From Epulopiscium sp. Nele67-Bin004 (GTDB lineage: Bacteria > Bacillota_A > Clostridia > Lachnospirales > Cellulosilyticaceae), in contig LNZQ01000143.1 of the NCBI GenBank assembly GCA_002007315.1, positions 1 to 11,645 of the forward strand: 11,645 nucleotides of DNA, written 5' to 3'. Position 1 is the stretch's first letter. Each line of letters begins with the position of its first letter. The notes beneath the pieces were generated by a model. The model worked only from the letters and a program-made list of their open reading frames with translations. It had not been told where the DNA came from and searched no databases. This document shows, piece after piece, positions 6,558 to 11,645 of this stretch. A program made the translations under genes and the position numbers.

Positions 6558-8102
6558 ATGAAGTGTCTATTTGTAGCAAGTGAAGTAGTGCCATACGCAA
6601 AAACAGGAGGTCTAGCAGACGTTGCTGGAGCTTTACCAAAAGAACTTAGAGAGCAAGGGTTAGATGTTAGAGTGGTAATGCCATATTATCGCCAAATTAA
6701 AGGTAAAATTGATGAAGATAAAGCAAAATTAGATATTTGGTATACTGTTAATTTTAGCTGGAGAACTCAAGGTGTTGATGTTTTATATGATGAGACACAC
6801 GTGCCAACATATTTCTTAAAAAATGATATGTACTTTGATAGAGATGCACTTTATGGATATGATGATGACTGTGAAAGATTTGCATATTTTTGTAGAGCGG
6901 TTGTTGAACTTCTTACAAAAATAGACTTTATTCCAGACGTTATCCACTGCAACGATTGGCAAACAGGTCCAATAGCTCTTATGATCAAAGAACAATATCA
7001 ATGGGATCAAAAATACCAAAACATTAAAACTGTATTTACTATCCACAACATGAAATATCAAGGTATATTTGGAAAAGAAGCACTTGATATGTTATGGCTT
7101 AGCGATGCATATATGACGCCTGACAAACTTGAGTTTAACGGTGGTGTGAGCTTTATGAAAGCTGGGCTAATGTATGCAGACCACATCAACACAGTAAGTC
7201 CAACATATGCGGAGGAACTTAAAACTTGGCAATATGGTTGCGGGCTTGATAGCTTGATTAGAGAAGTATTATACTGGAAAACGTCGGGTATTTTAAATGG
7301 TATCGACACTGACAGATACAACCCAGAAACAGACGCTCACATTTATGAACACTACAATGCAGACAGCATTGAGAAAAAGAAAATCAACAAAGAGAAGTTT
7401 AGAGAAGAATTTGGACTAGCACAAGATGGTAGTATGATGGTTGCTATTATCTCAAGACTTACAAATCAAAAAGGTTTAGACCTAATGAAACACACTGTTC
7501 AAGGTCAATGGTTTATGGACAAACTTATGTCGCTTGGTATACAATTTGTTGTGCTTGGAACAGGTGATGATGAATATGAAAACATGTTCAAACACTTCAA
7601 ATGGGCATATGGCGATAGAGCAGGAGTATTTTTGGAGTTTGACGAGTCGTTAGCACAAAAAATCTACGCAGCAGCAGACGTATTTTTGATGCCATCTGAA
7701 TTTGAGCCATGTGGACTTGGACAACTTATGGCTATGAGATACGGTGCAGTTCCAGTTGTTAGACAAACTGGTGGACTTAAAGATACTGTAATCCACTACA
7801 ACTATATGACTGGTGAAGGTACAGGGTTTGAGTTTGCGGAATACTCAGGGTATTGGTTATACGAAAAAATTGCTGAAGCTCATGAGTGTTACACAAACAA
7901 ACCTAAAGACTTTGAAAAAATCCAACACAATGGTATGACTGCGGCATATGGTTGGGCAGAGTCAGCAACAAAATACGCTGATTTATATCGTCTAATCTGT
8001 GGGAAAACAGCTGCAGAACTTCCAGTTAAAGAAGTTGTAGAAGATGAACTGAAATCTCTTGATGATTTGGACGATGAAGTAGAACAACCAGATGTACAAT
8101 AA
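6558..8102 (+). CDS. glgA: Glycogen synthase (ADP-glucose type, GT5)
   Basis: Transfers glucose from ADP-glucose to growing alpha-1,4-glucan chains in the cytoplasm. The N-terminal Rossmann domain begins with 'MKCLFVASEVVPYAKTGGLA', holding the KTGGL ADP-glucose motif at Lys15 as in E. coli. 'VIHCNDWQTGPIAL' and 'TIHNMKYQGIFG' follow. The C-terminal domain has 'NGIDTDRYNPETD', 'ISRLTNQKGLDL' and the retaining GT-B E-x7-E-type 'EFEPCGLGQLMAM' (Glu383), then 'VVRQTGGLKDTV'. The length of 514 exceeds the usual 475-485 because of an acidic C-terminal tail after about residue 484 ('DELKSLDDLDDEVEQPDVQ'), with no recognised domain. The ATG follows AGGAGGG (6544-6550). It probably shares a transcript with the LysM gene, although their functions are not obviously linked; no other glg gene is in the window. 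Confidence 0.96.
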   Translation: MKCLFVASEVVPYAKTGGLADVAGALPKELREQGLDVRVVMPYYRQIKGKIDEDKAKLDIWYTVNFSWRTQGVDVLYDETHVPTYFLKNDMYFDRDALYGYDDDCERFAYFCRAVVELLTKIDFIPDVIHCNDWQTGPIALMIKEQYQWDQKYQNIKTVFTIHNMKYQGIFGKEALDMLWLSDAYMTPDKLEFNGGVSFMKAGLMYADHINTVSPTYAEELKTWQYGCGLDSLIREVLYWKTSGILNGIDTDRYNPETDAHIYEHYNADSIEKKKINKEKFREEFGLAQDGSMMVAIISRLTNQKGLDLMKHTVQGQWFMDKLMSLGIQFVVLGTGDDEYENMFKHFKWAYGDRAGVFLEFDESLAQKIYAAADVFLMPSEFEPCGLGQLMAMRYGAVPVVRQTGGLKDTVIHYNYMTGEGTGFEFAEYSGYWLYEKIAEAHECYTNKPKDFEKIQHNGMTAAYGWAESATKYADLYRLICGKTAAELPVKEVVEDELKSLDDLDDEVEQPDVQ

Positions 8103-8111
8103 TTAAAGTAT

Positions 8112-8137
8112 AGGGCGGTCAAGTGATCGCCCTTTTT
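8112..8137 (+). terminator. Rho-independent terminator after glgA
   Basis: A nine-bp GC-rich stem (AGGGCGGTC, 8112-8120, with 8125-8133) and an AAGT tetraloop, followed by five T residues. It closes the LysM-glgA unit ten bases after the glgA stop. Confidence 0.9.
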
Positions 8138-8150
8138 GTCGTCTTTTTGA

Positions 8151-8179
8151 TTGATTATAAACCCCTTATGTGGTAAAAT
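8151..8179 (+). promoter_or_regulatory. Sigma-A-like promoter of pdxST
   Basis: TTGATT at 8151-8156, a 17-base spacer and TAAAAT at 8174-8179, with an extended -10 TG at 8171-8172. It lies 38 bases before the pdxS ATG. No MocR/PdxR-type operator was recognised. Confidence 0.7.
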
Positions 8180-8217
8180 ACGATTGAGTGACAAAAAATA
8201 TTGGAGGTAATTTGACA

Positions 8218-9093
8218 ATGGAACAAAAGCAATATGGCTTAAATAAGCAATTAGCACAAATGTTAAAAGGTGGAGTAATTATGGACGTAATGACTCCTGA
8301 GCAAGCAGTTATAGCACAAGAAGCAGGGGCATGTGCAGTTATGGCACTTGAGAGAATTCCAGCTGATATCCGTGCTGTTGGTGGAGTATCTCGTATGAGT
8401 GATCCAAAAATGATTAAAGAAATTCAAGCAGCTGTATCGATACCAGTTATGGCTAAAGTTAGAATTGGACATTTTGTTGAGGCTCAAATTCTTGAAGCTA
8501 TCAAAATAGATTATATCGACGAAAGCGAAGTGTTAACACCTGCTGATGACGTATATCATATCGACAAAAGACAATACAAAGTTCCTTTTGTATGTGGAGC
8601 AAAAGACTTAGGCGAAGCACTTAGAAGAATTAACGAAGGTGCATCTATGATTAGAACTAAAGGTGAACCAGGTACGGGTGATGTTGTACAAGCTGTAACA
8701 CACATGCGTAAAATGCAACAAGAAATTTCACGTTTATCTTCTATGTCAAAAGATGAGTTATACCACGCAGCAAAAGAACTTATGGTTCCATATGAACTAG
8801 TATTATACGTACACGAAAACAAACGTCTACCAGTTGTAAACTTTGCAGCAGGTGGTGTTGCAACTCCAGCAGATGCGGCACTTATGATGCAACTTGGAGC
8901 AGAAGGTGTGTTCGTTGGTTCTGGTATATTTAAATCTGGAGATCCTAAAAAACGTGCAGCAGCTATCGTTAAAGCGGTTACAAACTATAATGACCCTGCA
9001 GTTCTTGCAGAAGTTTCAGAAGACTTAGGAGAAGCTATGGTTGGTATCAATCCAAGCGAAATTAAGATTTTGATGGCGGAGCGTGGCAAATAG
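8218..9093 (+). CDS. pdxS: Pyridoxal 5'-phosphate synthase, lyase subunit PdxS
   Basis: The synthase subunit of the DXP-independent PLP pathway. It condenses ribose 5-phosphate and glyceraldehyde 3-phosphate with ammonia supplied by PdxT, and in known cases forms a 12-mer decorated by PdxT. At 291 residues it is the family length. The (beta-alpha)8 landmarks are '[20 protein letters not shown]' with Asp23, '[11 protein letters not shown]' with the Schiff-base Lys80, '[14 protein letters not shown]', '[12 protein letters not shown]' with the second Lys148, and the phosphate-binding '[20 protein letters not shown]'. These match B. subtilis Lys81 and Lys149 with a one-residue offset. An upstream in-frame GTG (8188) exists, but GGAGGT at 8203-8208 places the start at the ATG of 8218. 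Its stop codon directly abuts the pdxT start. The assignment is firm. Confidence 0.97.
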   Translation: MEQKQYGLNKQLAQMLKGGVIMDVMTPEQAVIAQEAGACAVMALERIPADIRAVGGVSRMSDPKMIKEIQAAVSIPVMAKVRIGHFVEAQILEAIKIDYIDESEVLTPADDVYHIDKRQYKVPFVCGAKDLGEALRRINEGASMIRTKGEPGTGDVVQAVTHMRKMQQEISRLSSMSKDELYHAAKELMVPYELVLYVHENKRLPVVNFAAGGVATPADAALMMQLGAEGVFVGSGIFKSGDPKKRAAAIVKAVTNYNDPAVLAEVSEDLGEAMVGINPSEIKILMAERGK

Positions 9094-9654
9094 ATGAAAG
9101 TTGCAGTTCTTGCACTACAAGGTGCTTTTATCGAGCATATAAACATCTTAAAACATCTAGGTGTACAAACTTGTGAAATTCGCCAAAAGTCAGATTTCAC
9201 AAACGATATTGACGGTCTAATAATTCCAGGTGGAGAAAGCACTGTTATAGGAAAGTTGCTTAAAGACTTAGATTTATTTGATGATGTAAAAAATGCAATC
9301 ACAAACGGACTACCTGTGTTTGGTACGTGTGCGGGTATGATAGTTCTTGCAAAAAATATTGAAGATGATGACACTGTGCATCTTGCAACGATGGATATAT
9401 CAGTTGTAAGAAATGCATTTGGTAGACAATATGACAGTTTTAATGTTGATGAAAAATTTGCAGATAAAGTTGTGGAGATGCCATTTATTAGAGCACCATT
9501 TGTTAGAGAAGTTGGAGCTGGAGTTGAAGTGTTATCATTAGTTAGAGATAATATTGTTGCTGTTAGACAAGGTAAACAGCTTGCAACAGCATTTCACCCA
9601 GAACTAACGGATAATTATTTTGTACATGAGTATTTTGTTAACATGATTAAGTAA
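9094..9654 (+). CDS. pdxT: Pyridoxal 5'-phosphate synthase, glutaminase subunit PdxT
   Basis: A class I glutamine amidotransferase that releases ammonia from glutamine and channels it to PdxS. The protein has 186 residues, close to B. subtilis PdxT (196). The catalytic triad is visible: Cys79 in 'VFGTCAGMIVLA', and His168 and Glu170 in 'AFHPELTDNYFVHEYF'. The oxyanion-region 'IPGGESTVIGKLL' and the family-specific 'VVRNAFGRQYDSF' are also present. The ATG follows the pdxS TAG with no gap, and only a weak GGAG at a long spacing precedes it, so translation is probably coupled to pdxS. The operon ends at a strong terminator eight bases downstream. The assignment is firm. Confidence 0.97.
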   Translation: MKVAVLALQGAFIEHINILKHLGVQTCEIRQKSDFTNDIDGLIIPGGESTVIGKLLKDLDLFDDVKNAITNGLPVFGTCAGMIVLAKNIEDDDTVHLATMDISVVRNAFGRQYDSFNVDEKFADKVVEMPFIRAPFVREVGAGVEVLSLVRDNIVAVRQGKQLATAFHPELTDNYFVHEYFVNMIK

Positions 9655-9660
9655 TAATAG

Positions 9661-9691
9661 TCTGTCGCATATCGTATGCGACAGATTTTTT
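9661..9691 (+). terminator. Strong rho-independent terminator after pdxT
   Basis: A perfect 11-bp inverted repeat (9661-9671 with 9675-9685, TCTGTCGCATA arm) with a TCG loop, followed by six T residues. Confidence 0.92.
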
Positions 9692-9843
9692 AATGTCATA
9701 ATAAAAATATATAGAAAACTTACTTTTTTTAAAATTTGAATATATGATAAAAAATGTTTTGTGCAAAAGTATGAATTCAACTAATAGAAATAGATAAAAT
9801 TAAACAAAGTTACATATAAAATGGTATTTTTCGGCTTATTTTT

Positions 9844-9872
9844 TTGACTTTTTGTCCTTTTTGATGTATAAT
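9844..9872 (+). promoter_or_regulatory. Near-consensus sigma-A promoter of the gene at 9911
   Basis: TTGACT at 9844-9849, a 17-base spacer and a perfect TATAAT at 9867-9872. An AAGGAG ribosome-binding site at 9898-9903 and the ATG at 9911 follow. This is the best-matching promoter in the window. The rest of the gap from 9692 is AT-rich and shows nothing else. Confidence 0.75.
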
Positions 9873-9910
9873 TAATTATACATTATAACTTTAAAACAAG
9901 GAGCAAAAAG

Positions 9911-10390
9911 ATGAAAGAGCAACTATATACAGCCACATACGAATATGGACCAATTATGGAAGAATTATCGCCAACGTCATATTTAATTGCAGAATTAAAA
10001 ATTGAGGACGCATATACACAAAATCCAAGCATAGTATTTTATGTGAGCCGATTAACTATCAAAATAAACGAAGCAGATAAAGACTTGTTGGGGAGCTTGT
10101 CCAATGAAGAAGATAAAGTAAAATTAATGCAAAAAATACATGAAAGTACTCAGTATGTTAAAGATAAAATTGAGCAAGTTACATCAAGCAGAAGTTGTGA
10201 CGTTAATATAATTAAGCCGTATCTATATGATACATTTATGCCAGTAACTGAAGAAGACTATAATTTGCTAAAAGCAAGAGTTTCACACTATCGTAGAGTT
10301 ATCTTCGCAAATCCTAGTCTAAATTTTAACCCAAGTGAGTACTCACCCGCCTGTCCTCGCTGCAGTGTTTCAGTCCTCTTGTCCCACTGA
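9911..10390 (+). CDS. Unrecognised bacterial protein, 3' end replaced by foreign DNA
   Basis: A bacterial gene with a strong promoter and AAGGAG seven bases before the ATG. The first 141-145 codons use the same AT-rich codons as the neighbours and give a soluble, charged protein ('MKEQLYTATYEYGPIMEEL', 'LIAELKIEDAYTQNPSIVFY', 'YDTFMPVTEEDYNLLKARVS'). I do not recognise the family and see no signal peptide or membrane helix. From about 10,334 the reading continues into GC-richer, vertebrate-like sequence, and the last 14-18 residues (Pro/Cys/Ser-rich, 'PACPRCSVSVLLSH') are not a real bacterial C-terminus. The true gene is therefore truncated in this window, and the stop at 10388-10390 is accidental. 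Original length and function are unknown. Confidence 0.6.
   Translation: MKEQLYTATYEYGPIMEELSPTSYLIAELKIEDAYTQNPSIVFYVSRLTIKINEADKDLLGSLSNEEDKVKLMQKIHESTQYVKDKIEQVTSSRSCDVNIIKPYLYDTFMPVTEEDYNLLKARVSHYRRVIFANPSLNFNPSEYSPACPRCSVSVLLSH
10335..10346. repeat. 12-bp perfect palindrome at the bacterial/foreign junction
   Basis: GTGAGTACTCAC reads the same on both strands, with AGTACT at its centre. It lies where codon use and base composition change, so it is the most likely location of the join. Confidence 0.6.
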
Positions 10391-10449
10391 TGTCACCGTC
10401 ACCAGCTGTGTGTTCTGCTTTCAAGAGACATGATTGACAGAACAGATAG

Positions 10450-10484
10450 CCCCCCCCCCCCAAACACACACACACACACACACA
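10450..10484. repeat. Poly-C tract and (CA)n microsatellite
   Basis: Twelve C residues (10450-10461) are followed by a ten-unit AC dinucleotide run (10464-10484). Such CA repeats are common in vertebrate genomes and rare in low-GC bacteria. Confidence 0.95.
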
Positions 10485-10944
10485 GATCTCTCTGTGTGGG
10501 ATGTAGTCCTATTCCTGGTCAAGCTTTATCTGCCTCTCTTAGCCAATTAGATGTCAGATTAACAGGAAGGAGGGAGTGAGCGGGGTCATCACTGAGGACA
10601 CCCGCACCATGAATGTGACCTGAAATTCAAGGTAAATATGACACTCCATGATCCTGATGACCATCTATAAACGGCGATTTTTAAAACAGAGACACAAACC
10701 GCTTTATAGAGACAACATGAAGACTGTCATGACGGATGTGTGAAAAAGTATTTCCTGATTTGGGGTCATCGTTTGTACTTTCTGAGATGCAGAGTTGTAA
10801 CACGATTTATTGTCACACCAAATTTGCAGCATAAGAGGAGGTGTTATGTTGGTAAACAGGTTCATAGGACCCACTCCCTCCCTCCCCCCTCCTTCTGCTA
10901 CCTCCATTTAAACTGTTAATGCAGTTGCCTTGCTTTGCCAGTTT

Positions 10945-11011
10945 GGATGATGCCTGTGTATTTAATCTCGTTGTTTTTTGGCAATGACAATAAAGTATTG
11001 AATTGAATTGA
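10945..11011 (+). mobile_element. Probable retroposon (LINE/SINE-type) 3' end
   Basis: The segment has 'TTTAATCTCGTTG', then 'CAATGACAATAAAG' with an AATAAA signal at 10989-10994, then three perfect ATTGA units (10997-11011). Fish non-LTR retroposon ends often show this order: a short conserved 3' segment, a polyadenylation-like signal and a short tandem tail. The 5' extent cannot be set by eye and the family is not assigned. Confidence 0.45.
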
Positions 11012-11303
11012 GGTTCCTCCTCATATTGTGTCACTCCTCCAATAGGAGGCTGCCCTCCAGTGTTCACACACATGATAACATCTGCTGCAGCGTCTGGACA
11101 TCCAGCACAATTTACATGTTAAAATTTATTTGTATGAGTGTAATTTTCCTGCTTTAATAATGACATCATAAAAACTCTCTACATCTATCAGCAGGCAATG
11201 TTTCACAGACTTTTCTCTAATATTTTATGTGAAATATTGGATAATTTGAACTCAGTTTTTGGCCGGACCGAAGGAAGTAAGCCAAGGAACATGTCAGGGG
11301 CTT

Positions 11304-11330
11304 ACTGACTGACTGACTGACTGACTGACT
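11304..11330. repeat. (ACTG)n tetranucleotide microsatellite
   Basis: Nearly seven perfect ACTG units. Related GAGTGA-type imperfect copies continue just downstream (11335-11345). This is a typical eukaryotic simple repeat. Confidence 0.95.
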
Positions 11331-11362
11331 CCATGAGTGAGTGACTCCCCATTGTTGAAAAG

Positions 11363-11374
11363 CTCATGCATGAG
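11363..11374. repeat. 12-bp palindrome CTCATGCATGAG
   Basis: A perfect palindrome in the foreign segment, close to the ACTG microsatellite. No function is suggested. Confidence 0.6.
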
Positions 11375-11645
11375 TGAAGTACCAAAGTAATAAAGAGGCA
11401 ACGTCACGCCCCTTACAGTGGACCTCACAGGACCTTATTTCAGAAAAAAGTTGTTCAGTACTCAATGAGACAAAATATTTTTTGATTCTGTTTAAATTTC
11501 ACTCTCATTACCAGATGTCTGTCAATTTAAAAGATATTTTACAAATTAATTGAGTCAGACTTTGTGGTGCAGATAGTTAAAGCAACACTATGTAACTTTG
11601 ATGGCAGCTTTGAAAAATGAAATTAAACAATGCATGTTAATATGT

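Larger units (their letters stand above)
10335..11645. other. Vertebrate-like (probably fish) non-coding DNA, chimeric segment
   Basis: About 1.3 kb with no credible gene on either strand and a clear change from the AT-rich, gene-dense DNA to the left. It contains a poly-C/(CA)n microsatellite, an (ACTG)n tract, purine-rich and pyrimidine-rich stretches (about 10,565-10,585 and 10,870-10,905), and a retroposon-like 3' end with AATAAA and an (ATTGA)n tail. None of these fits a Clostridia genome and together they look like teleost intergenic DNA. The most likely source is host DNA joined during library making, amplification or assembly. The species assignment is inference. Confidence 0.8.

Noticed and set aside
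8188..8217. Upstream GTG start for pdxS
   Set aside because: GGAGGT at 8203-8208 sits inside the extension, and the ATG at 8218 gives the family N-terminus.
10704..11073. Two overlapping minus-strand open frames (67 and 86 codons)
   Set aside because: They have no ribosome-binding site, low-complexity Gly/Glu-rich translation from a pyrimidine tract, and lie in the vertebrate-like segment.
10464..11330. CRISPR-like array suggested by tandem repeats
   Set aside because: The repeats are simple CA and ACTG microsatellites without unique spacers.
10335..11645. Horizontal transfer of eukaryotic DNA into the bacterium
   Set aside because: The foreign DNA is non-coding, keeps unmodified microsatellites and a retroposon-like end, interrupts a gene and runs to the window edge. 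A chimera explains all of this more simply.

Overview
The left nine-tenths of this window (1 to about 10,335) is AT-rich DNA of a low-GC, endospore-lineage Firmicute, most likely a Clostridia/Lachnospirales-type bacterium. The evidence is consistent purine-rich ribosome-binding sites, TTG and GTG starts behind strong Shine-Dalgarno sequences, sigma-A-like promoters, and sporulation-lineage genes (SpoIIID, YyaC, a SpoIIQ-like M23 protein). The right end (about 10,335 to 11,645) is a different kind of DNA. It has higher GC, a poly-C/(CA)n microsatellite, an (ACTG)n microsatellite, a retroposon-like 3' end with AATAAA and an (ATTGA)n tail, and no credible gene. It reads as vertebrate, probably teleost, DNA. 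A Clostridia contig joined to fish DNA fits a fish-gut symbiont, for example the Epulopiscium group, but the host and taxon are inferences. The join is most simply a library, amplification or assembly chimera.

Layout. 1-328 is the 3' end of an M23 (LytM) domain protein with degenerate catalytic positions, like Bacillus SpoIIQ. It converges on a minus-strand pair: spoIIID (TTG start), a minus-strand-specific terminator-like hairpin, and a small HMA-like protein. Divergent from spoIIID is mtnN (MTA/SAH nucleosidase). Next come an unrecognised three-helix membrane protein with a coiled coil, and pgi (glucose-6-phosphate isomerase). A bidirectional terminator separates pgi from the convergent minus-strand yyaC. 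Then follows a likely two-gene unit: a membrane-anchored LysM protein whose N-terminal half looks like a degenerate JAMM/MPN domain, and glgA (glycogen synthase), 19 bp downstream. After a terminator comes the pdxS-pdxT operon for pyridoxal 5'-phosphate synthesis, closed by a strong terminator. The last bacterial gene, at 9911, has a near-consensus promoter and is cut off by the foreign DNA.

How the genes fit together. pgi and glgA lie on hexose-phosphate and glycogen metabolism, pdxST makes PLP de novo, mtnN recycles SAM by-products, and spoIIID, yyaC and the M23 gene belong to the sporulation programme. The most novel candidate is the MPN-like/TM/LysM protein. It keeps the JAMM glutamate, first histidine and serine positions but has Gln and Glu at the second His and the Asp, so it looks like a bacterial MPN pseudoenzyme tied to the cell wall.
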